From contig JANFOE010000052.1 of the NCBI GenBank assembly GCA_025667525.1, positions 248,001 through 312,000 on the forward strand: a DNA stretch of 64,000 nt, given 5' to 3'. The stretch comes from Glebionis coronaria (lineage: Eukaryota > Streptophyta > Magnoliopsida > Asterales > Asteraceae). Below are positions 1-11,473 of the stretch, in pieces; within the stretch, counting starts at the first letter, position 1; the number at the start of each line of letters is the position of its first letter. Position numbers and translations under genes: made by a program. A model generated the notes under the pieces. The model was not told where the DNA came from. It did not search any database and was given only the letters and a program-made list of their open reading frames with translations.

Positions 1-1382
1 CCATCAAGAAAGCAGTAATATTCATTACCCGCTAGACGTTCAAGCATTTGGTCCATAAAAGGTAGAGGGAAATGATCCTTTCTCGTGGCATCATTGAGTT
101 TGCGGTAGTCTATACAAACTCTCCACCCAGTAACGAGACGGGTAGGAATCAACTCGTTGTTTGCATTTGGCACAACGGTGATACCACCTTTCTTAGGCAC
201 ACAATGGACTGGACTAACCCATGTTGAATCCGAAATAGGGTAAATCATACCCGCATCAAGAAGTTTGATAACCTCTTTTTTGATGACTTCATGGATTTTA
301 GGATTCACCCTTCGTTGGCTTTGAATTGTGGTCTTAAAGTCATCCTCCATGAGATTTTTATGTGTGCAAAAGCGAGGATCAATTCCACGGATGTCAGAGA
401 TTTTCCAAGCGATATCTCTTTTATGCTTCTTCAACACGGCGACAAGTCGGGCTTTTTCGTCTTCTTTTAGATCCTTTGCGATGATGACTGGTAACTTCTC
501 GTTGTCTTCCAAGAAAACGTACTCAAGATGAGGAGGTAGGTCCTTAAGCTCGAGAGTGGGAGGATCCTCAATAGATGGTGAAACTAACGATGGATCATCA
601 TTAGTCACCTCTTTAGGAGAAGGGGGAGACAACGGGTCCTCATTGAGAAGTCTCTCAATAGTACGAATATCTTCGTCCCAATTGGTGGACAAATTATCAT
701 ACTTAATATCGAGAGGACCCAAGCTAGCTTCGAAATCATCCAAGTCACTTTCTCCAAAAGGAGTCAATGCTGGAGCAATTGAGGCAACGGTCTCAACATT
801 GGGTAGAGAAGAAAGAGTACTTTTGCAAGCATCATGAAAATATTCTTCACAAGCCTCATCGAGAACATCAATAGCATTAACACTCTCATATGAATAAGGT
901 TGCTGAGAAATCTTACCCATGTTGAAGACAATTTTATCGTCACCAACTCTCATGATTATTTCGCCCGCGGCTACATCAATAAGAGTGCGACCGGTCCTCA
1001 ATAATGGACGTCCAACGATTAATGGAACACGGGGATCCATCTCGTAGTCAACGACAACAAAATCCGTCGGGAAGGTGAATTTGTCGACGCCAACAAAGAC
1101 ATCTTCGGCTATCCCCACTGGATAAGCAACCGTTCGGTTGGCTAATTCCAAAGTCATTTTAGTGGGGACTAGCTCGGGGAGAGATAATTGCTTCCAAACA
1201 CTTAATGGCATTAAGTTTATACTGGCACCTAGATCGGCTAGGGCCATGCAATTCTCTACTCCCGGGAAGTTGCAAGGAATCAAGAAGCGACCCGGATCAC
1301 CAAGTTTGGTGGGCAATTTCCTTAAGAGCACTGCGGAGCAGTTCTCATTAAGTTGGGTCTGAGCAATGTCAAGAAGCTTCTC
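1..1382 (-). pseudogene. pol: Gypsy A protease and N-terminal reverse transcriptase (partial)
   Basis: Runs from just after a TAG stop (1385-1383) to the window edge; I see no further stop in the stretches I read. The retropepsin active-site motif DLGAS lies at 1235-1221. The RT N-terminus follows below about 330, with the conserved segment RLVTGWRVCIDYRKLN near 155-90. An acidic linker separates protease and RT. The same order is present in elements B and CD. Protease would process the polyprotein and RT would copy element RNA to DNA in cytoplasmic particles. The catalytic FMDD box lies beyond the edge. Confidence 0.8.
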
Positions 1383-2113
1383 CTAGTCACTTAGAAGATC
1401 TTTAAACATCTTAGCATATTTGGGCATGTGAGCGAGAGCCTCGGCAAAGGAGATGTTAAAATTCAATTGTTTAAACATTTTTAGAAAGTTTGAAACCTGA
1501 ATATCATCCTTGCTCTTTTGCTTCTCTTTCCTCAACCTTGAAGGATAAGGTATATTGGACGAAGAAGAAGGCTTTAAGGGAATAGGATCACTCACAACCA
1601 CGGGTGGTGAGGAAATGGGGATAGAAGGTGAAGGAGGTGGGGAAAGTTGCTCTTTTTCCTTGTTCACAATCACGGGTGGAGGTGTAGGAAGCTCGGGTTC
1701 CATATAACCTTTTCCACTACGAGTGGTGATTGCTTTCATCTCCCCTCTTGGATTCGCAACGGTATTACTCGGAAGAGTACCCGACGCAGAGGGTTGATTA
1801 CCTTGTATGAGCGAACCAATCATATCACGAAGGTGAACCGCTTGATTATTAAAAGAGTTTTGCATGTTGGCATTAATTTCATTGCTGTGTTTGGCCATGT
1901 CATTCCTTAGCTCGGCTCGAATATCGCTCCCTTGTTTCACCATGTCATTCTTCAAGTTGACAAATTGACTCTGAAGATTCGTGACCATCTCACGATTAGT
2001 CTTCATGAACGTCTCGACGTCTTGGTTTACTGCCATCGGTTGATTGAGAGGTGGAGCTTGGTAAGCTTGAGAATTTCCTTGAGTTGGGTATGGGTTTCTT
2101 TGGGATTGATATT
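1383..2113 (-). pseudogene. gag: Gypsy A gag C-terminal part
   Basis: Continuation of the A gag after the copia insertion. An open stretch begins around 2036 and ends in a TAG at 1385-1383, where B and CD keep a sense codon (EKLLD context), so this is a nonsense mutation rather than the natural end. It holds a helical Gln/Asn-rich part (repeats of NDMAK-like units), a Pro/Ser-rich hinge with repeated PPP, and a basic stretch (SRLRKEKQKSKDD). The segment at 2113-2037 abuts the left copia LTR and matches B gag near 28330. Confidence 0.8.
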
Positions 2114-2434
2114 TGTTAGAAATACGTTTTTATGTATATTAGAAGTATCGGTCACTCCACAATATTATTAATGTTGTAATAGCTCGTAGTTAGTGTTACT
2201 TATTAAGTTAAGTAAGAAACCGACCCATGGGCTTGTCATGGGTCGGCCCAAGCCCAAATAAGGGCCTTGGATATAAATACCCCTTTCCACCATGGAAAGG
2301 GGTTGGTTGTTGATCATTACACTTTTCATTTGATTAAAAATACACATAGTTTCTCTCTCACTTTCTCTCTCTAGTTTCTCTCTCTAGAAATCATCAACCC
2401 ACTTCATAGATTCATAGGTTATCAAGATTCTACA
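2114..2434 (+). repeat. 5' LTR of copia element 1
   Basis: Begins TGTTAGAAATACG and ends TCTACA, immediately followed by the PBS. Compared by eye with 19734-20054 only two positions differ (C/T near 2132 and T/A in the run before the CT-rich tract). That is about 0.6 percent divergence, implying a recent insertion. It contains two palindromes, a TATA box and a CT-rich leader. Confidence 0.96.
2221..2302 (+). promoter_or_regulatory. LTR core promoter of element 1 with two palindromes
   Basis: An upstream palindrome has arms CGACCCATG and CATGGGTCG (2221-2245). The TATA box TATAAATA is at 2272-2279. Directly after it comes a second palindrome with 10-bp arms CCCCTTTCCA and TGGAAAGGGG (2280-2302, 3-nt loop). 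Transcription would be expected to start just after it, leading into the CT-rich stretch. The same layout recurs in the other LTR families here. The promoter role is inferred from position. Confidence 0.7.
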
Positions 2435-2436
2435 TT

Positions 2437-2448
2437 TGGTATCAGAGC
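2437..2448 (+). promoter_or_regulatory. Primer-binding site (initiator Met tRNA)
   Basis: TGGTATCAGAGC begins 2 nt after the LTR. It is complementary to the 3' end of plant initiator methionine tRNA, the usual copia primer for minus-strand DNA synthesis. A possible splice donor AAG|GTAATG follows at 2462-2470. Confidence 0.9.
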
Positions 2449-3227
2449 TATGGGGTGATTTAAGGTAATGATTTGTGTTGTTATTTAGTTTTTGATTGTA
2501 TTAGTGTTCTTTAAGAAGATCCATCTTGATTCTTGGAGTTTTTGGTGTTTTTGTGATTGGGATTAGTAGATAAGTATTAGTTTTTACTTATTATTGTAGA
2601 AATCACAAACCTTTTTGGGTTATTTGGTAAAAATCTGGGTTTAATCTTCATTTTTTGATCGACTGTATACTCGAACAACGTTTCTGATTACCCAGTAAAG
2701 TTCCGAACCAAAAACATCCGGATCAAAAAGTTCCGGATCAACAAGTTCCGGATCAAGAAGTTCCGAACCAAAAGTTCTGGATCAAGGAAAGTTCCGGATC
2801 AAGAAGTTCCGAACCAAAAGTTCCGGATCAAGAAAAGTTCCGGATCAAGGAAAGTTTCGGATCAAGAAGTTCCGAACCAAAAGTTCCGGATCAAAGAAAG
2901 TTCCGGATCAAGGTAAAGTTCCGGATCAAGGTAAAGTTCCGGATCAAGGAAAGTTCCGAATCAAGGGAAAGTTCCGGATCAAGACAAAAGTTCCGAATCA
3001 AAAACTTCCGAACCAAAACTTCCGGATCAAGGATTTCCAGCCAAAATCTTCCGAATCAACACTTCCGAATCAACAAAAGTTCCGGATCAAGGGATATTTT
3101 ACTTGTTTTTCGACGATTTTTTAGAGGATTTAATCTTGGCTTCTTACAACAAAAACTCAACACAATTCACAAGCTTTACTTTACTGCTCGATCAACCGAT
3201 AATCTTTGTCTCTTTGAAGTGAACAAA
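2449..3227 (+). repeat. Leader of element 1 with TTCCG tandem array
   Basis: Non-coding leader between PBS and gag. From 2699 to 3092 it is an imperfect array of short units such as AAGTTCCGGATCAAG and AAAGTTCCGAACC, roughly 12-17 nt each. A possible intron donor lies at 2465 and a possible acceptor (pyrimidine-rich stretch ending AG) shortly before gag, which would place the array in an intron. No protein is expected from it. Confidence 0.8.
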
Positions 3228-4739
3228 ATGAATCCAAATTCATTAATGCCTCAGATGACATCACTTACCGACATTTCCGTCATTACGGGAACGGATAATC
3301 GCCCTCCAATGCTCATTAAAGAAGTCTTTGAAGCATGGCAAGGCCGTATGATGTCATACCTTAAGGGAAAACCGGTATATGGGAGGCTTATGGTTAAGTC
3401 AATTCTGAATGGTCCACTTGATTATGGTACCATCGTGGTTAACAATGTTACTCGACCAAGGGAGTTTGAAGAACTTACACCAGCTCAACAACTTGTTGCC
3501 GATGCAGACGAAAAGGCTCTTCAAACCATTCTCCAAGCTCTTCCACATGACATCTATCGAATGGTAAGTCAGTATACGGTGGCAAAGGATTTATGGGAAC
3601 GTCTAAAGGTGTTGCTACAAGGTACGTCTCTTACCAAACAGGAAAGGGAATGTTAGTTGTATGATCTGTTTGATAGATTCACGTACAGCCCAGGGGAAAC
3701 GCTTCACGATTATTACTTCAGATTCACCACTCTCATGAATGATCTGAATGTATACAATCTCGTGATTGCTCCATTCCAGGTTAACACTAAATTTTTGAAT
3801 ACTTTACCTCAAGCTGAATGGGGTGAGTATATTACCGATGTTAAGTTAACCAGGGATTTGCATAAGTGCAATTTGGATCAACTCTATGCTTTTCTTCAGC
3901 AGCATGAGAAACATGTGATCATGCACCGTTCGCCTCGAGGTATGTACCCTGATTCTTTAGCTTTGATGGCGAATCAACCAAGCTTGTCACACAACAACAC
4001 TCCTTATATTTTGGGACACCAAGCCTATCATCCATCACCTTACATGACACCAAGCTTCCCCCAATATTCGATTCTACCGCAACCTCCCACCTCACATCAG
4101 CAACAATATCGGTTTAATGCACCTTCAACACAATATGCTTCACAACCTCACCCAGCAAGCATTGCACCTTATGCTCAGTCTTCATATTCTTATCAAGAGA
4201 ATGCAGCATATCCATCAAACTACTCTGACCACATGAGTGTTCCTTCTAGTGCTTACGCAGCTCAACAAGACCAAGCACTGTATTTTGATGATGATGAAGT
4301 CCCCATTCCTGAGTTCAAACAAGGAACTGATCCAGTTGAAGTGTTAGCCACTATGTCTACTTACCTCACAAGGACTTTAAGCAAACGAGGATTTAGAGGA
4401 ACAGCTCCTACTAACAATCAGCTGAGGAATTCATCCAATTCTCGCCAACAAGATACTATTGAGAATGGCAGGGTAATGGTTCAACCTATTCAACCTTATC
4501 AGGGGAGACCTACTACATCAACCACCAATGCACGCACGGTCAATCCTGCTCCAATGGTCAACACTCCTCCACGGGCTAATTCCACAGGCAAGTTGAGAAT
4601 GATTACATGCTATAACTGCAAGGAAGAAGGTCACATGTCCAGGGATTGCAAGAAACCCAAGAGGAGAAGGGATGGTCAATGGTTTGCAGAGAAGATTTAT
4701 CTGGTGAATGCTCAGGCACAAGGAAGGGAACTTGATTAA
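3228..4739 (+). pseudogene. gag: Copia element 1 gag with zinc knuckle
   Basis: Gag builds the particle and binds element RNA. I choose the ATG at 3228 over the one at 3219 because element F starts gag at the equivalent codon. The first ~230 residues are a helical copia gag (UBN2-like) with the motif LWERL. A Pro/Gln/Tyr-rich segment follows, then a zinc knuckle CYNCKEEGHMSRDC (CX2CX4HX4C, near 4608-4650) and a basic tail KKPKRRRD. Two in-frame stops are present: TAG at 3654-3656 (F has Gln) and TAA at 4737-4739 (F has Glu). The frame runs on into the spacer. Confidence 0.88.
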
Positions 4740-7700
4740 GAGGAGCTTGCATTTCTTGCTGATCCAGGGATTGCTGAACAAGACGTTGTCACTACACAGA
4801 ATGCAGCATACCAAGCAGATGATCTTGATGCTTATGATTCAGACTGCAATGAACTTCAATCTGCACAGGCAGCTCTTATGGCAACTATCTCTAGTCTAGG
4901 GCCAGAAAAGAGATCTGAGGTACTTATTAATACCACTGATAATACCACTGATGCTAGTATTCAACCACATCAAGTTGTGCAAGAGCGTGCTGATTCGAAT
5001 GAATCTTCGGTGGTGAGTCTTTCAAATGAGGAGACAATCAATGATAGTAATATCAATGTGAGTCCCCAGACTTTGAGTGAATCACAACCGGGAGCCATTT
5101 CGCATACGCATACTCCTGCTCAACAAGATTTGGTTATGGTTCCTGCTACATTACTTAGCCAAATGAATGCTGCACTCTTAGAAACCATAGCTAAGAATAA
5201 GAATTTGTCTGATGAGCTTGCCTTAAGCAACGGGAAAGTTCAAACTTTGGAATTAGTGCCTTCGTCTAGTGTTCTAACAAATCCCGAGTTTGATCATTTT
5301 CGAAACAAACAAATGGGTCATTTGCAAGAAATTGAAACCTTAAGAGCAGATCTTTCTAATGAACTTAAAGAAAAAGAGTTAGTAGTCACTAATTTTCAAA
5401 AACTTCAAACGGATTTTGAATTACTCGAGTCTAAGAAGAATGAAATGGAAATTAATGCGGCTAATAAGATTAGAAGTCTAGATTATTTGCTTTTAAGACA
5501 ATACGCTGCCTCTCAACTAGTGCACTTATTTGATGCTTCGTTTAGAGAATTTAACTTGTCACGTCAAAAAGGCCTTCCCCCTAACCCACGGTATGCAAAA
5601 CAAGCTTTTAACCATAGTCCAAGACTTTATAATGCAACCCAATTAGGATTGGTCTTAGACCCGATTGTTATTTTCGATGATCGCACCAATAAGGATCTAG
5701 TTGATGAGAATCGGTCATATAATTTTGCAAAATATCCCGATTGTGATTATTTTAAAATGAATCAGGAGCTTGCTAAAACGGATTTTAGAATTCGCTTCCA
5801 TATGGACAAAGATCTCATTACAGCACCAACCTACATGTTGAATGAAGAAAACCCTAGTACACTTCCTACACTTGTCAAAATGGAAGGTCCTAAGGAAATT
5901 CCAAAGGATCTTCCACCTGTTAGCACTGTATGGTTAAACTTGCAAGAGATTAATCAATACTTTACTAATTTTGACAAGGTCATTTTGGAATGTACGACTT
6001 CAAATGGCCTAAACGCCGGAGAATGGGCTTTCGAACACATGAACAAGGTGTTTAAGAATGAGATCAATCCATTTGTCGAAAGTCTAAAAGGAAGTTTTGC
6101 ATCTCTTAAGGAAAATCTTGAGTTTGAAATTGGAGAAGTTCAAAAAGTGTTTTATGAAATGGACACCGCTTACGAACTACAACTAATTGAAAAGGAAAAG
6201 ATTTTATCCGAATATGACCGATTCTTGTCCCAAGTAATTTCGTGTGATGTGCTTACTACTGTAAATGTTAATTATTCGAATGAGCTTACATCCGCTATGA
6301 TTAAATGTGATGCTGTGAATATATGTGATGATGTGTGTGATCTCTCTGTAAATGTTGCTGATACTATAAATGAGGTAGATAATCATTCTTGTCACGAATC
6401 TAACGCTGAGTTTTTAAAGCTACAAGATTCTTACAATTTACTTTCAAAACGCTTTAATCAACTAGAACAACATTGTATATCTTTAGAGTTAAAACAACAA
6501 ACTCAAAATGAGGATCTTTTGATAATAAATAGTTGTGAAAACGGTGTTGAGATGAGTGACAAGATGATTGCAATAGTTAAGACATTAGAAGAAGAGATTA
6601 TGAGATTGAAGAGAGATGTGTCATCAAATGAAACACTAAAATTGGAACTAGAGGCTACAGAGTCTAAAAACCAGGACTTAGAAATTAGACTTTCGTCTAT
6701 TCTAGGGGAGATGGATCGGGCAAGACAGGGACTATCCGCTCTTTATGGTTCAATAGAAGAACGCTTAGCTTTTAATGCAGCACAGCAACAATCTTATGTT
6801 GAACAACTGAACCAAAAGTGTGAGGAAATCTCTGACTTAAACATCCTGCTCATTGACAAAAACATGGTTTTGGCCGAGTTAAAGGAGACACTTCTTCTCA
6901 CCCGACAAGAAGTTGTTGATAACTTAGCTACCGACTCTACACCGTCCTCTAGTGCTCCAACAACCAAGTCAGTAGTGCTCTATAAGAACCCGCTCCATAA
7001 GAAAAACCCGGTTACCTACGATGATTATATGAGGAATGCAATTAAGCATGTAGATCTTGTTAGGGATATCTTAGACGATCTTTATGCCTTAGATCCCTCA
7101 AGTAGCTACTATTATTCAGCCCATGAATATATTAAGCGTGTTCAATATTGCTTAGCCTACTTGCAATACATAGGTAAACCAGGTTCTGCACTACTCACTA
7201 ATCGACCCATTGCTGTAACTCCATTCAATAAGACCCCAGGAGCAAAACCGTCATTGGCACCATCAAGTAAGGCACCTTTAAAATCTGTTGCTAATGTTCC
7301 CACTTTGCCTTCTACAGGAGTAAAAGAGTCTACTAAGGCTAAAGAATTGCCACTCAAGAAAGATAAGATCAAGCCCTCCACTAGTAGTACCAACAAGAAG
7401 AAAGTAGAAGCTCACCATAGGAATGTTAGTTCAGTTTTAAATAAAAAGAATCATGTTAAGACTAAACGCTCTGCGCCTGTGCAGAAGCCTAAACCATTTA
7501 TGAATTCTGATTTGAAATGTTGGAATTGTAATGAATGTATGTTTTCCCAACGTCATGATTTGTGTCTTATTGATCATGTGAATGAAATGAATGCCATTAG
7601 GAATAATCTTGAATGGAAGCCAACTGGTAGAACTCGTGCCCAAGTTGGCTGGCAATGGCGTCCCACTGGTAGGACCTTTACATTAGATGGAAAAATGTGC

Positions 7701-8057
7701 CCTTTAACTAGGAATGCATCCATTGAGGTTAGGTCTGAGCGTCCTTTAGTTAGGCACACTAGCACTCAAGTATGGAAACAGCGCCCTTTAATTAGGTCAG
7801 CCCCCACTATAGTGCCTATCAGTGAAGAAATACCTCAGGATTTAAGCCAACTAGAATCTACACCACCAACTAGGAAGAAGAAGGCTAGGAAATCTAAGAA
7901 ACCTAAAGTTAGCAAATCTAAGATTATTAAATCTGTACCTGCTAATAACAAGGAACATTCAGATTCCGATACCTCTACATTGTCCTCGTCTGGTGATATT
8001 TTCAGGTGGTCCAAATCATCCTCTGGTATTTGGACTCCGGTTGTTCAAAGCATATGA
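4740..8057 (+). pseudogene. Coiled-coil spacer of the copia polyprotein (gag-protease linker)
   Basis: A ~1,100-codon stretch in the same frame as gag, open from the 4737 stop to 8057. It has many heptad-like coiled-coil stretches (about residues 100-200 and 370-680 counted from 4878), a central part shared with element F (PPNPRYAKQAFNHSPRLY), a Lys/Ser/Pro-rich region, and near 7519-7566 a second Cys/His motif CX2CX2CX5HX2C followed by repeated W-P-T-G-R units. Homologous segments occur in F (56616-58436), element 2 (53585-53354) and, in the Cys/His part, E. Function unknown; a structural or RNA-binding extension of gag is a guess. Most copia elements have no such linker. Confidence 0.8.
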
Positions 8058-8353
8058 CCGGAGATCGCTCGATGCTCCGAAATTTCGTCAGCAAGTTTCT
8101 TGGAACGGTTAAATTCGATAATGATCATATAGCAAAGATAATGGGGTATGGTGAATATCAGATTGGAAACTTTACGATTTCAAGGGTATACTATGTAGAA
8201 GGTCTTGGTCATAACTTATTTTCAGTAGGACAGTTTTGTGATTCCAACCTAGAGGTTGCTTTTCGACAACATACTTGTTTCAACCGCAACTTGGAAGGAA
8301 AAGACTTGTTGAAGGGATCTCGTGGTGCAAATCTTTATACGTTGTCCCTATAA
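8006..8353 (+). pseudogene. pol: Copia element 1 protease region
   Basis: Aspartic protease active-site segment WYLDSGCSKHMTGD opens this part (DSG near 8030), followed by the conserved copia stretch VYYVEGLGHNLFSVGQ. It is in the -1 frame relative to gag and spacer, with an overlap of about 7997-8054. It ends at TAA 8351-8353, in frame with the integrase part, so this is a nonsense mutation. Confidence 0.85.
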
Positions 8354-8356
8354 GAC

Positions 8357-9925
8357 ATGATGGCCGCCTCTCCAGTATGTCTTCTCTCTAAAGCATCTAA
8401 GACCAAGTCATGGTTATGGCATCACAGATTATCTCATCTTAACTTTGATGCTATTAATCATCTGGCTAAAAGCGAATTAGTTCGTGGTCTTCCAAAGCTC
8501 AAATTTCACAAGGATCATTTATGTTCCGCGTGTTCAAGGGGGAAAAGTACCAAGAAATCATACAAGCCCAAAGCTGAAGACACCAATCAAGAAAAACTTC
8601 ATCTTTTGCATATGGATCTTTGTGGGCCAATGAGAACTGAAAGTGTGAGCGGTAAGAAATTCATTCTTGTCATCGTGGATGATTTCTCCAGGTTTACATT
8701 TGTTAGATTTCTACGTACAAAGGATGAAGCACCGAAGGCTATCATCACTTTTCTGAAATTCATTCAGGTACGTTTGAATACTACTGTACGCCGTATTCGT
8801 ACAGAGAATGGAACAGAGTTCGTCAACCAGACTCTTCGTGATTACTATGAAGGAGTTGGTATCTCTCATGAAACATCCGCTGCACGTACTCCACAACAAA
8901 ATGGTGTAGTTGAAAGACGGAATCGTACGCTTATGGAAGCTGCTAGGACTATGCTGATTTATGCGAACGCTCCATTGTTCTTGTGGGCAGAAGCTATATC
9001 TACTGCATGTTTCACCCAAAACCGTTCTATCATTCGGAAACGCCATGGAAAAACACCGTACGAGCTTCTACATGATCTTAAACCCGATGTTTCATTCTTT
9101 CATGTGTTTGGTGCTCTTTGTTATCCAAACATTAATAGTGAGAACTTGGGCAAACTTCAACCAAAAGCCGATATAGGTATTTTCATTGGTTACTCACCCT
9201 CCAAGAAAGCATACCGAATTTACAACCGTCGTCTTGGTAAGATTGTAGAAACTATGGACGCAGATTTCGATGAGCTGACAGCGATGGCTTCTGACCAACG
9301 CAGCTCTGAACCCGCGCTTCATGAGATGGGAACCGGTGCTATTAGTTCCGGATTAGTTCCCAATAATCCTACTTCTACATCATTTTTACCACCTACAAGG
9401 CCCGAGTGGGATAAACTGTTTCAACCATTGTTTGATGAATTCTTTGATCCCCCAAATGATGAAGTTCCAGCACCCATAGTGATAGCTCCAATCCCTGAAG
9501 TTATTGCTCCTGCTAATGAAGCTTTATCTAATGCATCTTCAATTAACATTGAACCGAATGCACCTTTACCAAGTGATTCTCAAACTACACCTGAATCGTC
9601 TCCCTTACTTGTGCCTAATGATGTTGAAGAGGATTCTATTGATCACGATTTGGAATATGCTCACCTACAAGATCTTCCTTTCTTTGGTGTACCGATACCT
9701 GAAAACCCTTCAGCCGCGTCTACCTCAGAAGAAGCTCCTTCTATTGTTCACTCCAGACCACCTAGGATTGAAAATCATAGCACCAAATGGACAAAAGATC
9801 ACCCAATTAGGAATGTCATTGGAGATCTGGATCGACCAGTCTCTACACGCCATCAATTACAAGAGAGTGCACTCTATTGCTATTTTGATGCATTTCTCTC
9901 CGAAGTTGAACCTAAAAATTGGTAA
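8357..9925 (+). pseudogene. pol: Copia element 1 integrase
   Basis: Starts with the pre-integrase zinc domain (H and C residues in WHHRLSHLNF and LCSACSRGKS). The rve core follows with Asp in HMDLCGPM, Asp in RTENGTEFVN context and Glu in GVVERRNRTL. The GKTPYELLHDLKP and IFIGYS segments typical of copia integrase come next, then a variable acidic, Pro-rich tail. Integrase inserts the cDNA into the host chromosome. A TAA at 9923-9925 separates it from RT in the same frame. Confidence 0.92.
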
Positions 9926-9931
9926 CAGGCT

Positions 9932-11473
9932 ATGACTCAATCATCTTGGATTGAAGCCATGCAGGAGGAACTAAATGAATTTCAAAGACTTGAAGTATGG
10001 GAATTAGTTCCTCTCCCTGACAAGGTTAACATCCTTACTTTGTTATGGGTTTATAAGGTTAAACTCGATGAGATGGGTGCAGTATTGAAGAATAAGGCTA
10101 GATTGGTTGCTAGAGGATATAAACAAGCCTTGGGTATAGACTTTGAAGAATCTTTTGCTCCTGTTGCAAGATTGGAGGCTATTAGACTATTCCTTGTGTA
10201 TGCTGCTCATATGAACATGATCGTCTATCAAATGGATGTGAAGACGGCATTTTTGAACGGTGAACTAAGGGAAGAAGTCTATGTTAGTCAGCCGGATGGG
10301 TTCGTTAGCACGGAGTTTCCTAATCATGTGTACAAGCTTAAGAAGGATCTCTATGGGTTGAAACAAGCTCCACGCACGTGGTACGATCTCCTTTCAACAT
10401 ATCTCATCTTGGAAGGCTTCTCCAAAGGCAAGGTGGACCCCACTCTATTCACTCTCAAGGAGGACAACGACGTGATTCTGGTACAAATTTATGTTGATGA
10501 TATAATATTTGCTGCCTCTAACATAGAATTGTCAAAACGCTTTGAGAAGATAATGTCCACACGCTTTAAGATGTCAATGATGGGAAAAATTTCATTTTTC
10601 TTAGGATTACAGATTTCTCAGAATCCCAGAGGCATCTTTATTAATCAATCCAAATATGCTCTAGAATCTTTAAAGAAATATAACTTTGAAAATTGTGACC
10701 CCGTGGACACTCCAATGGTGGAGAAATCCAAGTTAGATGAAGATAGGAATGGGACTATTGTCGATCCAAAACTTTACCGTGGGATGATCGGCACCCTTCT
10801 CTATCTGACTGCTAGCAGGCCTGATTTGCAATTTGCCGTCTGCATGTGTGCCCAGTATCAGGCTCGGCCTACCGAAAAGCACCTACATGTTGTTAAAAGG
10901 ATCTTTCGGTATCTCAAAGGAACACTTCATCGTGGTCTATGGTATCCGAAAGATTCCTCCATTGCTTTAATATCATACGCAGATGCCGATCATGCTGGGT
11001 GTCAAGACACGAGGCGTAGCACTTCTGGATCTGTGCAACTCCTTGGAGACAGATTGATCAGTTGGTCTTCAAAAAGGCAGAAAAGCGCTGCAATTTCTAG
11101 CACGGAGGCTGAATACATCGCCATGTCCGGTTGTTGTGCTCAATTCCTCTGGATGAGATCACAATTAACTGACTACGGTTTGGGTTTCAACAAAATCCCG
11201 ATGTCCTGTGACAACAAGAGCGCCATTGCCCTTTGCTGCAACTATGTTCAACACTCCCGGGCCAAGCACATAGACATTCGCTACCATTTCATTAAAGAGC
11301 AGGTGGAGAACGGAGTGATCGAGCTGTATTTTGTCACTACTGAGTATCAGCTGGCGGATATGTTCACCAAAGCTTTAGATCGAGGACGAATCGAGTTTTT
11401 GATCGACAAGCTTGGCATGAAATCATTCACTCCAGCGACTCTCAAAGAATTGGCAGAAGAATCAGCTGAATAG
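9932..11473 (+). pseudogene. pol: Copia element 1 reverse transcriptase and RNase H
   Basis: RT begins with the conserved [12 protein letters not shown] and WVYKVK segments, keeps [14 protein letters not shown] and the catalytic YVDD box at 10490-10501, and [18 protein letters not shown]. RNase H has YADADHAGC, the STEAEYIA motif with catalytic Glu, and CDNKSAI. It ends in an acidic tail and a TAG or equivalent stop at 11473. This is the natural pol end and the 513-codon segment itself is open. It belongs to the same polyprotein as integrase, cut off only by the TAA at 9923. Confidence 0.94.

Noticed and set aside
2699..3092. Heat-shock element cluster
   Set aside because: TTCCGGAT and TTCCGAAT lack the GAAnnTTC spacing needed for a proper element.
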